Assembly: GCA_934167755.1 (NCBI GenBank)
Contig: CAKPLT010000005.1
Coordinates: 1 to 64,000 of the forward strand
Direction of reading: 5' to 3'
DNA from: an uncultured Clostridia bacterium
GTDB lineage: Bacteria > Bacillota > Clostridia > TANB77 > CAG-508
DNA: 64,000 nt
Under the pieces are notes generated by a model. That model was not told where the DNA came from. It ran no database searches and saw only the letters and a program-made list of their open reading frames with translations. Shown here one piece after another: positions 45,411 through 54,238 of this stretch (positions within the stretch are counted from its first letter, which is position 1; the number at the start of each line of letters is the position of its first letter). The translations under genes and the position numbers were made by a program.

Positions 45411-45761
45411 TTATATGTTTTTATATTCTCTTATTTTTTTGTATGCATAAACAGCTGTAATTCCTAAAATTGTTACTGCAACTACCATCATAGTGTTTTC
45501 TGGTGCTCCTGCTTTTGGTAAGTTTGTACTGTAATTATTAGTATTTGGATTAGTATTAGTATTTGGATTTGTGTTTGTATTTGGATTAGTATTTGTATTT
45601 GGATCATTACTATCTTCAGTATCTAATAATTCACTTTGATCTTCATAAAAATTAAGTTCTGAATCTGAATCATCTAAAGCAAATACTTTTGTTGACATTG
45701 CAAATAATACAGCTCCTATAATTAATATTATCATTGCTTTTAATATTTTTGTTCTCTTCAT
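45411..45761 (-). CDS. Small LPXTG-like surface protein with NPNT repeats
   Basis: 116 residues from ATG 45761. Signal peptide (1-28, cut after VFA), an acidic segment (SDSELNFYEDQSELLD), four NPNTNT-type repeats (about 58-75), the sorting motif LPKAG followed by a hydrophobic helix (about 88-107) and a basic tail KKIREYKN. This is the sortase-substrate layout; LPKAG differs from LPXTG at the fourth position. Presumed cell-wall anchored. No sortase gene is in the window. AGAGG before the ATG. Confidence 0.8.
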   Translation of the reverse strand: MKRTKILKAMIILIIGAVLFAMSTKVFALDDSDSELNFYEDQSELLDTEDSNDPNTNTNPNTNTNPNTNTNPNTNNYSTNLPKAGAPENTMMVVAVTILGITAVYAYKKIREYKNI

Positions 45762-45905
45762 TTTCATACCTCTTTCTTAATATTTTTTATCTATTGTATT
45801 TCTCTCTCTTTTATTTATACTACATTTTTTTTATAATTGCAAGTTTTTTTGCGTATTTTTTTATTTTATTTTCGTTTTTATCATAAATTATGGAATTTTA
45901 CTATT

Positions 45906-46997
45906 TTATACATTAAATTTAAATAATACTACATCTCCATCTTGCATTATATATTCCTTTCCTTCTTGGCGAACTAAACCTTTTTCTTTTGCAGCCACCA
46001 TTGAACCTTCTCTTACTAAATCATTATATGAAACAATCTCAGCCTTTATAAATCCTCTTTCTATATCAGAATGGATTTTTCCTGCTGCTTTTGGAGCTTT
46101 TGTTCCTTTTTTTATTGTCCAAGCTCTTACTTCTGGTTCTCCAGCTGTTAAGAATGACATTAAGCCCAATAAATCATAACTCTTTTTTATTAGTTTATCT
46201 AAGCCTGATTCTTCTAATCCTAATGCTTCTAGCATTTCTTTTTTATCTTGTTCTTCTAGTCCTGATAGTTCTTCTTCAATTTTTACACATAGCGGTATTA
46301 CTTCTGCATTTTCTTTTGAAGCATATTCTTTTACCTGTTTTACCATTTCTTCATTATCTGCATCTTGTATTTGTTCTTCTGATATATTTGCAATATAAAT
46401 TATTGGCTTTGCTGTTAATAAATACATATCTTTTAGCATTTCTTGTTCATCTTCATTATATTCCAAAGCTCTAGCAGGAATACCTTTTTCTAAATTTGAT
46501 TTTATTTTTTCTATTAAATCAATTTCTGTTTGATATTTTTTATCTGCCTTTAAACTTTTTTTTGCTTTATCTAATCTTTTTGTTAGTGTTTCCATATCTG
46601 CAAATATTAATTCAAGATTTATTGTTTCAATATCTCTTAATGGATTAACACTTCCATCTACATGTATTACATTTGAATCCTCAAAACATCTTACTACTTG
46701 GCATATTGCATCAACTTCGCGAATATGTGATAAGAATTTATTTCCAAGACCTTCTCCTTTACTTGCTCCTTTTACAAGTCCAGCAATATCTACAAATTCT
46801 ACAACAGCTTTTGTTACTTTTTGTGGCTTGTACATTTCTGCTAATTTATCTATTCTTTCATCTGGAACAGCTACAACTCCTACATTTGGTTCTATTGTAC
46901 AAAATGGATAGTTTGCACATTCTGCTCCTGCTTTTGTTATACTGTTAAACATTGTACTTTTTCCTACATTTGGTAATCCTACTATTCCTATTTTCAC
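45906..46997 (-). CDS. ychF: Redox-regulated ATPase YchF
   Basis: Obg-related P-loop ATPase associated with ribosomes and stress. 363 residues, normal. G1 GLPNVGKS (7-14), DIAGLVKGAS, then a coiled-coil and the C-terminal TGS-like domain with FLTAGEPEVRAWTIKKG and HSDIERGFIKAE. The G4 motif NxxE specific to YchF is present in ANISE. AAGGAATGAG before the ATG. Transcribed alone. Confidence 0.95.
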   Translation of the reverse strand: MKIGIVGLPNVGKSTMFNSITKAGAECANYPFCTIEPNVGVVAVPDERIDKLAEMYKPQKVTKAVVEFVDIAGLVKGASKGEGLGNKFLSHIREVDAICQVVRCFEDSNVIHVDGSVNPLRDIETINLELIFADMETLTKRLDKAKKSLKADKKYQTEIDLIEKIKSNLEKGIPARALEYNEDEQEMLKDMYLLTAKPIIYIANISEEQIQDADNEEMVKQVKEYASKENAEVIPLCVKIEEELSGLEEQDKKEMLEALGLEESGLDKLIKKSYDLLGLMSFLTAGEPEVRAWTIKKGTKAPKAAGKIHSDIERGFIKAEIVSYNDLVREGSMVAAKEKGLVRQEGKEYIMQDGDVVLFKFNV

Positions 46998-47140
46998 TTT
47001 TATCTCATTCCTTCCTTTTTCTCATAATGTATATTATAACAGATATTTGTATTTTATTAAATAGTTTTTTGAATTTTTTATTATTTATATGAAATCATAA
47101 AATTTAATTTTTCCCAAATATACTTAATACTATTTATAAT

Positions 47141-47250
47141 AAGCAAAAAAATATCATTTTAAAGTTTAACAAGGTGTTTAAAATTTGGTGCAAGCAAATT
47201 TTAAATAGCAGAGCGTCCGCAGTTAAACGATAAAATAATATTTTTTGCTT
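47141..47250. repeat. Hairpin repeat family B, copy 2
   Basis: 110-nt copy of the element at 24131-24235: AAGCAAAAAAATATCATTTTA / TAAAATAATATTTTTTGCTT, inner TTTAAAATTTGG / CAAATTTTAAA and the same centre GCAGAGCGTCCGCAG. It occupies the 309-nt gap between ychF and the acyltransferase gene. Confidence 0.8.
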
Positions 47251-47306
47251 ATATACTCTACAAAATAATGATTTAGTTCAAATAATACAAAGAAAGATTT
47301 AAAATA

Positions 47307-48098
47307 TCAATCTAAACCATTATCTTGTAACTTATATTCAATAACCTCAATATTACTATTTTTACTTCTTTCTACCATACAGTTATATACTTGATTTCTC
47401 AAATTTATTTTCTGTTCATTCATATTTAAAGATTTATCAGGAAAAAACGGTCCATCAATATATGTAACTATTTTTACTTTATCATTATTTTTTCCATAGC
47501 TTTGATATGTATTTGTCATACAAAAAGTCGGTTTATTATATTGAATTGGATACTTAAATGATACAGCTTTAAATGGTCTTATTTTAGTATAATATGGCCA
47601 AATATGTGCTTCAGGATATATTGTAATTGGATGTCCTTTTTCAATATGTGTTTCTATTGCATTTATAAAATTTTTCATTCCATTTTTATTATTAGGAATT
47701 GGTATTGCTCCAAGTAATTGAATTCCATTTCCTAATATTTTCATAGAAACATTTTCTGGATTTACTATAAAATGATTTCTTTTGGGATACATTGGTAAAC
47801 TCGGAATAAATACATCTGCAAACACCTGAGTATGGTTTACATATACAAAATATCCTTCTTTTTTATATGACCTTAGTTTTTCTTTTCCTATATATTTTAT
47901 TCTAAATTTTAGCTTTCCATATAATATCTTGATTGGCATACTTAATACATTTTGTAATAAAAGAGAAGCAAAATTCCATAAAGAATTTTTGTGTATATAC
48001 TTATACTTCTCATCAATAATCCTTGGTGTGATTTTTGCTCCTGAAAACTCATCATTTAATTCATCTTTATAGTAATATACTTGTTTAGATTTCATCAT
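47307..48098 (-). CDS. PlsC-type acyltransferase
   Basis: 263 residues, membrane-associated. Motif I appears as NHTQVFAD (His89...Asp95, one residue longer than the usual HX4D), and motif III as YPEAH (161-165) in place of EGxR. Resembles 1-acylglycerol-3-phosphate acyltransferases, but the atypical motifs suggest a specialised lipid substrate. It overlaps the end of the GT8-acyltransferase gene by 14 nt, so it is the last gene of a three-gene operon. Confidence 0.78.
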   Translation of the reverse strand: MMKSKQVYYYKDELNDEFSGAKITPRIIDEKYKYIHKNSLWNFASLLLQNVLSMPIKILYGKLKFRIKYIGKEKLRSYKKEGYFVYVNHTQVFADVFIPSLPMYPKRNHFIVNPENVSMKILGNGIQLLGAIPIPNNKNGMKNFINAIETHIEKGHPITIYPEAHIWPYYTKIRPFKAVSFKYPIQYNKPTFCMTNTYQSYGKNNDKVKIVTYIDGPFFPDKSLNMNEQKINLRNQVYNCMVERSKNSNIEVIEYKLQDNGLD

Positions 48099-49887
48099 TT
48101 ACTTCCTCTTTTATTGTAGTATATTCTAATGGAATTTCATAAAATTCTTCATATATGTTTTTCCATACTTCAAAATTTTTGTTTTTCATAATTTCTACAT
48201 TTTCTTTTTCTGATAATGTTACATCTGGATATATTGGCTTTTCTATATGGACATAATATTCTTTTACAGGAAATCCATCTTCACCAATAATATTACTATC
48301 TTTCATAGTTATAAATATTGGTATTACCGGTACATTACTTCTTGTTGCTATTTTATATGCTCCATTTTTTAGTGGCTTTGGTTTTTCATAATTCCACCAT
48401 AAACTTTGTTCTGGATATATCAATATAAAATCTCCTCTTTTTAAAATAGTATCTGCTGCTTGCATAAATTTTATCATTGTTCTTGTATTTGAGCTTAATG
48501 GTAATGTATCTGCATTTCTAAACAAGAATCCATAGAATCCCGGAAAGTTTGTATAATTTCCTTCTCTTATTACTTTATATAATTTTTTCTTTTTTCGTTG
48601 CCCTGATAACGAAAATATTTCTTCTATAGTAAATGAATCAAATGGATTAAAATGATTGCATGTAATTAATGCTCCATTTTTCATTTCACTCAAATATTCA
48701 AGACCTTCTACATCTTTTATAATCAATTTATTGTCTTTTATTATTGCATCTAAAAATCTTTCACCTAATTTATTTGCAAATTTATTTTTCCATTTATTTG
48801 TTCTTTTTGTTTTTAAATAATCTACATTCTCAGGTGTTAATTCTATTGATGGAGGATCATTTTCAGCATCAACATCAAATTTTCCTTCTTTTTCAAGTTG
48901 TTTTATTTTTTCTAATATTTCTATTCTTTCTTGTGATTTTTCTGTCACTTGCACATTTCTGTACATTCTGTCATCTCCAACGCAGTCTGATTCTTTTTGT
49001 GCAAGTTCTCTTAATGCAATATCTGCTTCTCTATCTTTATATTTCATTTCATCTGTAAAATTTTCTTTTATTTTATTAATTGCTTCATAAAATTCTGTTT
49101 GTTTTGCTAAATCCCAAAAATACTTTCCAAATCTGATATCATCATAATGCCATGGTTTGTATTGATAATTATAATGTATCAGTTTAATTTCTTCTTCTTT
49201 CATATCATCACTTGCTGTTGGCATTAAATTCCATGCTGTAGGTATAAGTTTTACTCTTCCTTTACAGATTCTATTTAAATAGTCTTGGTCTTGTATTACA
49301 GAAAACTTTATATTTTCTAATAAATATAAGAATTTTTCTTGAAATTGGAATTTTCTAAGTTCATCCAAATTCATTACTAACATTCCTGCATTAAAATATG
49401 TCTTATAACTTGCTACTCCTACTACTTTTTCAACATATTCTTGGAATACTTCGTTTTTTTGAATTATATCATCAGGTACTGCTCCTAGTAGATTATCTCC
49501 AATGTCAATTTGGTATAATTCTGCTATATCTTTTAATAAAACTATATCACTATCTAAATAAATTACTTTATTATATTGTGGGTATAAGTTTGAAATAAAT
49601 AGTCTAAAATATGTTGTCATTGAGAAATAGTCTCTCGTGTATAATTTATTTTTTATTTTTTCTATATAATAATTTAAATCTACATATTCTATACTTATAT
49701 TTTCTCTTGTATATTTATTAATTTTTTCTTTACTTTCTTCGCTCATTCTTGTATATAATACTTTTATTACATAATAATATTCTTGTGATGCATTGTTTAC
49801 CAATGATTGCAATGTTACTGCTAAAAATGGTACATAATCATCATCAACTGCAAAGAAAATTGGTATTATTTCTTGATATTTTTCCAT
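48085..49887 (-). CDS. Fused GT8 glycosyltransferase and PlsC-type acyltransferase
   Basis: 600 residues. The N-terminal part (1-275) is a family 8 glycosyltransferase with YLDSDIVLL (DSD at 112-114), YFNAGMLVMN (about 164-173), DQDYLN and a C-terminal IHYN/KPWH. A charged linker (275-375) follows, then an acyltransferase (about 380-590) with NHFNPFD (His412-Asp417, intact HX4D), NADTLPLSSNTRTMIK and YPEQS (491-495). GT8 uses UDP-sugars on proteins, lipids or LPS; joined to an acyltransferase it suggests making an acylated glycolipid, an inference. AGAGG site before ATG. Confidence 0.82.
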   Translation of the reverse strand: MEKYQEIIPIFFAVDDDYVPFLAVTLQSLVNNASQEYYYVIKVLYTRMSEESKEKINKYTRENISIEYVDLNYYIEKIKNKLYTRDYFSMTTYFRLFISNLYPQYNKVIYLDSDIVLLKDIAELYQIDIGDNLLGAVPDDIIQKNEVFQEYVEKVVGVASYKTYFNAGMLVMNLDELRKFQFQEKFLYLLENIKFSVIQDQDYLNRICKGRVKLIPTAWNLMPTASDDMKEEEIKLIHYNYQYKPWHYDDIRFGKYFWDLAKQTEFYEAINKIKENFTDEMKYKDREADIALRELAQKESDCVGDDRMYRNVQVTEKSQERIEILEKIKQLEKEGKFDVDAENDPPSIELTPENVDYLKTKRTNKWKNKFANKLGERFLDAIIKDNKLIIKDVEGLEYLSEMKNGALITCNHFNPFDSFTIEEIFSLSGQRKKKKLYKVIREGNYTNFPGFYGFLFRNADTLPLSSNTRTMIKFMQAADTILKRGDFILIYPEQSLWWNYEKPKPLKNGAYKIATRSNVPVIPIFITMKDSNIIGEDGFPVKEYYVHIEKPIYPDVTLSEKENVEIMKNKNFEVWKNIYEEFYEIPLEYTTIKEEVNDEI

Positions 49888-50727
49888 CTAAACTTCCTCT
49901 TTCATTCTTGCATTATATTCTTCTTTTAATTTCAAATATTCTTCTAAATCTTTGTCAAAATAATAACATTTTAAAACTTTATGAACTTCTTCAATATTCC
50001 ATTGCTTAAAATTTTCTGTGTGTGGATATGGTAAAAGCATTAATCTTTTACAAAAATGACATATTATTGTGTCTTTTTTATTGAATTTTGATTGTTCATT
50101 ATATATTCTTGGTATAATTTTCTTTTTGGTTGTTGACCAAAATATTGCATCTTGATCTGCAAATAACATTTTTTTAGTTTTTATTCTTTCCCTTGCTTTT
50201 TCTAAGAGCTTTGTTTCTTTTATTTTTTTCATATTTAATAATAGCATTCCAGCATTTATATAGTCTGGTCTTATTAGCCAACATCCATATTTTTCTTTTA
50301 CTGCTGCATATTCATAATTTTTAATATCTATGTTATATAACTGTGAAATATCACCACCTGCCATCATATCTATATCTAAATACAATAATTTTTCTGGCAT
50401 TTCTGGTATTAAATCTGCTAATAATCGTAATAATGTATATGGGGTACAATATGCACCTTCATTTACACAGTTTTTAAATTGATTTTCATATATTTCTGTT
50501 ACATCTATTCTTATTACTTGATTTTCTGAATTTTTTCTTTTGAATACTTGGTTTAAAAAATCTACTTGTTCTTCACTTATTGGTGTATATTCTGGTTTTA
50601 TTCTTGTTAATTCTGCAGTAAATATATAACATTTTATTTGTTCCTGTGTTCTGTTTGTTATTGATATTAGTTCTGTTAAAGCTCCATCAAATACTTTTTC
50701 ATTTCCACATAATAATAAGTTTATCAT
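49888..50727 (-). CDS. GT8-family glycosyltransferase
   Basis: 279 residues. GT8 signature YLDIDMM (DID at 118-120), then INAGMLLLNMKKI and FADQDAIF, and a C-terminal ICHFC/K...KQW. Shorter than usual at the N-terminus, where the first GxxxN nucleotide motif is poorly formed. Adjacent (one base) to the GT8-acyltransferase fusion; part of a presumed glycolipid or glycan operon. Confidence 0.83.
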   Translation of the reverse strand: MINLLLCGNEKVFDGALTELISITNRTQEQIKCYIFTAELTRIKPEYTPISEEQVDFLNQVFKRKNSENQVIRIDVTEIYENQFKNCVNEGAYCTPYTLLRLLADLIPEMPEKLLYLDIDMMAGGDISQLYNIDIKNYEYAAVKEKYGCWLIRPDYINAGMLLLNMKKIKETKLLEKARERIKTKKMLFADQDAIFWSTTKKKIIPRIYNEQSKFNKKDTIICHFCKRLMLLPYPHTENFKQWNIEEVHKVLKCYYFDKDLEEYLKLKEEYNARMKEEV

Positions 50728-50845
50728 TTTATCCTCTTCTTCTTATTTTTTCACTTATTAATTTTAACATTTTGTTTCATTTTTATCAAGAATTTTTTAC
50801 ATTAATTTTAAATAATAGCGTAAAAGAGCAAATTAACTCGAAAAT

Positions 50846-51328
50846 TTAAATTTTTTTCCTTGAAAATTCTTTTATATCATCATATACTTGTTTTTCCAAG
50901 AAATTTTTATTATCTTCTATATTATTTCTTATTTTACTTGCACTTATAGGAATTTGTACTTTTTTTATATCAACAGTTCTGTTTTTAATTCCAAGATATT
51001 GTGCTACTTTTTCTCCATATGGTTCGCTGCTATAAAAACAAGTCACTGGTATTCCTTCTATTTGCTTTATTAAATATTCCATTTGAATTTTTACACTTTC
51101 TTCATCTAAACCATATTGTTTAGGACTGTTATACGCATAAATTAGTTTTACTTTTTTATACTTATTTTTTATCCACTGTGCCCTTTTTTCTATCGGTATA
51201 TTAATAATATCTGTATCATATATAACGATATAAAATTCATCTGTTTCTCTTAACGCTGTTTCTATTAAATATTCATGTCCTTTATGAAATGGTGCAAATT
51301 TTCCAATTGTAAATCCTACCTTTTTCAT
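50846..51328 (-). CDS. NadR-like nucleotidyltransferase
   Basis: 160 residues. HIGH-type motif HKGH (15-18) after GFTIGKFAPF, and a C-terminal ISASKIR replacing ISSTxxR. Closest in look to the NMN adenylyltransferase domain of NadR (KFAPFHKGHEYLIETA, and the late YSSEPYGE). May adenylylate NMN in NAD salvage; other cytidylyltransferase-like roles are possible. Followed by an ABC gene 80 nt later. AAAGGAG before the ATG. Confidence 0.8.
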   Translation of the reverse strand: MKKVGFTIGKFAPFHKGHEYLIETALRETDEFYIVIYDTDIINIPIEKRAQWIKNKYKKVKLIYAYNSPKQYGLDEESVKIQMEYLIKQIEGIPVTCFYSSEPYGEKVAQYLGIKNRTVDIKKVQIPISASKIRNNIEDNKNFLEKQVYDDIKEFSRKKI

Positions 51329-51395
51329 AATTTTCTCCTTTTCTCTCTTTTTCTTTATATTTTATTTTATGTTTCTAAAATTGTCAAGAAATATT

Positions 51396-51424
51396 AAAAG
51401 CCGTTCTTTTATTGAACAGCTTTT
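51396..51424 (-). terminator. Terminator after the ABC ATPase gene
   Basis: Hairpin AAAAGCTGTTC / GAACGGCTTTT with a T-run on the minus strand. It overlaps the stop codon of the ABC gene. Confidence 0.75.
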
Positions 51425-52071
51425 TTCTGTAAATCATAAACTATATCTACATTATCACAAACATTTTGAGAATGTGTAACAATTATAATACACTTGTTTT
51501 CATCTCTAGCAAGTGTTTTAAAAATTTTTAGAATTTCGTTTTCTGTATCTTTGTCTAAATTTCCTGTTGGTTCATCAGCAATAATGATTTTAGGGTTATA
51601 CGCCAAACTTCTTGCAATAGCAATACGCTGTTGTTCCCCTCCTGAAAGTTTTAATATTTTTCTATTTGCTTTATCCTCAGAAAGTCCTACATTTTTCATC
51701 AATTCTAAAGCTTTTTGTTTTTTATCTTCTACTTTTACTTTACTAATATCCATTGATAAAATTATATTTTCCAATGCTGTTAGTCTTGGCAATAAATTGT
51801 AACTTTGAAATACAATTCCTATATCTGTATTTCTATAAGTATCTAAATTCATCTTTTTTAATTCTTTACCATCATATAAAATTTGACCTTCTGTGCAATT
51901 TTCTAATCCCGTAATAAGTGATAATAATGTTGTTTTTCCACTTCCACTTTTTCCTTTTATTGCATACATTTTACCTTCTTCAAAATCATAGTTTATATTT
52001 TTAAATACATAACTATCTTTTGGTGCATCTTTATATCTGTAACATACATTTTCTAATTTTAATATTCCCAT
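51409..52071 (-). CDS. ABC transporter ATP-binding protein (LolD/MacB type)
   Basis: 220 residues. Walker A GKSGSGKTT, Q-loop, signature LSGGEQQR, Walker B IIIADEPTGNLD and switch His in VTHSQN. Pairs with the FtsX-type permease at 52176-53735, from which it is separated by a 104-nt spacer with repeat D. Together they make an exporter next to a two-component system. GGATAT... ribosome region is weak (AGAGAGGATATAAAAA). Confidence 0.9.
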   Translation of the reverse strand: MGILKLENVCYRYKDAPKDSYVFKNINYDFEEGKMYAIKGKSGSGKTTLLSLITGLENCTEGQILYDGKELKKMNLDTYRNTDIGIVFQSYNLLPRLTALENIILSMDISKVKVEDKKQKALELMKNVGLSEDKANRKILKLSGGEQQRIAIARSLAYNPKIIIADEPTGNLDKDTENEILKIFKTLARDENKCIIIVTHSQNVCDNVDIVYDLQKKAVQ

Positions 52072-52107
52072 TTTTTATATCCTCTCTTTCTCTTGGCTTA
52101 CATCAAG

Positions 52108-52170
52108 TTGGAAAATAATTACAATTTTGACTGTTTCAAATTTCATTGTCAAAATTTAATTCTTTTCCAA
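52108..52170 (-). repeat. Hairpin repeat family D, copy 2
   Basis: 63-nt inverted copy of 38017-38079 (arms TTGGAAAATAATTA / TAATTCTTTTCCAA). It lies between the ATPase and permease genes of one exporter, so it is transcribed within the operon. Confidence 0.8.
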
Positions 52171-52175
52171 CCTCA

Positions 52176-53735
52176 TTATGATCTTTCTTTTAAAATAGTC
52201 AATGGTGAAAAACGCTGTATACTAATCATTGATGCTAAACTACTAATTAATGTTAATAATAATCCAATTCCTAACAATTGTATTACCACTGTAAAATCAA
52301 CAACCGCTTCCATATTTTGAATTGTTTGAACTTTTCCACCTTTATTAAATTGCATCTCCATTCCTCCATGTTTACCAAAATTATTTGACATTTCTTCCTG
52401 TGCATCTTGACTTGATTCAATTTCATTTGCTAATAACATATTTCCTACTGGCTTTGCTAAGAATGCTCCAATTATTGCTCCTATTATTAATGAAATTGTA
52501 GAAACGATTAGTAATTCTAGTACAAACTGCATTGTTAATTTTAGTTTACTCATTCCTATTGTTCTAAATACACCAATTTCGTATTTTCTTTCTCTAATGT
52601 TTATCATATTAATTACAAATAATACTAAAGAAGATATTATTAATGTAATAATCAAAAATGTAGTTGCAAAAGTTTTTACATTTTCAATTGATTCTGTTGC
52701 ACTTGTTATTTCATCTAAATTTGTATTAACAGTATAGTATTCATTTAGTCCTTTTTCTTTTACTTCTGTTGTAAATGCTTCGATATCATCTTCACTATTT
52801 AAAATAAATGATGGTGTTACATTTGTTGTAAGTGTACTATCATCTGCAACAAGTTGTTTAATTACTTCACTTCCTGTAATTATTTTATTTGCTGATTTTG
52901 AGTACATACTTGCTGTATCTCCATTATCATTATTGCTACTATAAATACCTGTTACTTTAAAATCATATGTTTTTTCTGTTGTTGAATTTTTTAATGTAAT
53001 TGTATCTCCAACCTTTACACTATTTAAAGTTGCTAATTCTGAACTTATTACACATTCAAATCCATTGAAATCTGATATCATTTCTCCATCTGTTATTGTT
53101 GATGTTCCTTCTGTAAATTCTGTCATTGCATCATATGAAGAATATCCATCTAATTCAAAATCACCTGTAAGGTTCTTATCACTTTCAAATTTTTCTTTTG
53201 ATTTTGTAATTACTGTTGTTGTATTATTCTCTGTTACTGTGTGTCTTTCACCCAATTGTCCTTCTGGCATATTAGGTCTATTTCCAGAACTACCTGTAGT
53301 ACTTGTTGTTGTATTTGATGATGTTGTTGTTTGTTTATCTTCTACTTCATATTCAAATGAATCTGTTGCTTTGCTTAATGTGTCACTATTTAATGAAGTT
53401 GTATAAGTATAATAATATCCTTTTAAATAACTACTTTCCCCATAATTTTTAACATCATCAATTGTTAGTGATTGTATATTATTAAAAGCTTCTATATTCT
53501 CTTTTTGTGCATCTTCTCCACCTTTAAAATTCTTTCCTAATTGTCCCCTATCAAATGATATTGTTGCAATTAAGTCGTGTGATTCTTCATAGTTTTTTAC
53601 TATTGTATTTGCTGTATTTCTTATTGCCAATGTTACTGTTGATGCACATGCTATTGTTAGTATTATTATGCCTATTAATATGTTCCTTCCTTTGTTTCTA
53701 AAAATTGATATTAAACTATTTTTCAAAATATACAT
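52176..53735 (-). CDS. FtsX-like ABC transporter permease
   Basis: 519 residues. One N-terminal membrane helix (about 14-36), a large Thr/Ser-rich extracytoplasmic domain (about 37-355, including a low-complexity TTTSSNTTTSTTGSSG at about 137-152), then three C-terminal helices with RKYEIGVFRTIGMSKLKLTMQF, the FtsX/MacB core. Partner of the ATPase downstream. Export of peptides or lipids, or envelope sensing, by family. Confidence 0.88.
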   Translation of the reverse strand: MYILKNSLISIFRNKGRNILIGIIILTIACASTVTLAIRNTANTIVKNYEESHDLIATISFDRGQLGKNFKGGEDAQKENIEAFNNIQSLTIDDVKNYGESSYLKGYYYTYTTSLNSDTLSKATDSFEYEVEDKQTTTSSNTTTSTTGSSGNRPNMPEGQLGERHTVTENNTTTVITKSKEKFESDKNLTGDFELDGYSSYDAMTEFTEGTSTITDGEMISDFNGFECVISSELATLNSVKVGDTITLKNSTTEKTYDFKVTGIYSSNNDNGDTASMYSKSANKIITGSEVIKQLVADDSTLTTNVTPSFILNSEDDIEAFTTEVKEKGLNEYYTVNTNLDEITSATESIENVKTFATTFLIITLIISSLVLFVINMINIRERKYEIGVFRTIGMSKLKLTMQFVLELLIVSTISLIIGAIIGAFLAKPVGNMLLANEIESSQDAQEEMSNNFGKHGGMEMQFNKGGKVQTIQNMEAVVDFTVVIQLLGIGLLLTLISSLASMISIQRFSPLTILKERS

Positions 53736-53837
53736 TTTCTTCCTCCTTGTATTTATTAATTTAATTATTATTTTCCAATTCGAATATTAATATAATATAT
53801 AAAGATTGAAAATTTATTGAAAAGTATCTCATTGAAA

Positions 53838-53866
53838 TTGACATAATCCAAGATATAAAGTATAAT
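53838..53866 (+). promoter_or_regulatory. Consensus sigma-A promoter of an 81-residue ORF
   Basis: TTGACA (53838-53843), 17-nt spacer and TATAAT (53861-53866), both perfect. Confidence 0.85.
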
Positions 53867-53935
53867 ATATCTATGTGTAGTTACACACATACTTGTTATT
53901 AATCTAAATTTTTAATTAAAGTGGAGGTAATCAGT

Positions 53936-54181
53936 ATGAGAATTTGTGTTTTACGGAGAGATGGAGAAGACATACATAACGGTATGGCTCAAGTAACGAT
54001 AATGCTGGTACACGAATATTTTGGTGAAAAAACCAAAGTATATATTCAGCCAAAAAAAGAAGAACTAACACAAGCAATAGCGTTTAATATTCCCTCTTCT
54101 GAAGAACCAGACAAAATAATAAAATTTATAGTTAGGATATCAACTATAAATCCACTGTATGCTGTAAAGATTTTGGATTAA
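53936..54181 (+). CDS. Small unrecognised protein (81 residues)
   Basis: Start ATG 53936, with GGAGG 8 nt upstream; a longer GTG start would lie in that ribosome site. MRICVLRRDGEDIHNGMAQ, then a hydrophobic core (VTIMLVHEYF) and a basic/acidic middle (PKKEELTQ). No membrane helix or family recognised. It is a lone plus-strand gene with a perfect promoter and its own terminator (54187-54218), inserted between the ABC exporter and the two-component system. Confidence 0.75.
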   Translation: MRICVLRRDGEDIHNGMAQVTIMLVHEYFGEKTKVYIQPKKEELTQAIAFNIPSSEEPDKIIKFIVRISTINPLYAVKILD

Positions 54182-54186
54182 AATCA

Positions 54187-54218
54187 TAAGAGGAGACTCA
54201 CTCGGTCTCCTCTTTATT
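54187..54218 (+). terminator. Terminator of the 81-residue ORF
   Basis: Hairpin AAGAGGAGAC / GTCTCCTCTT followed by TATTATTT. Confidence 0.85.
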
Positions 54219-54238
54219 ATTTGTTATTTAATATATTA

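Noticed and set aside
45530..45600. Short tandem repeats considered as a CRISPR or satellite
   Set aside because: They encode NPNT units in a real reading frame and have no spacer structure.
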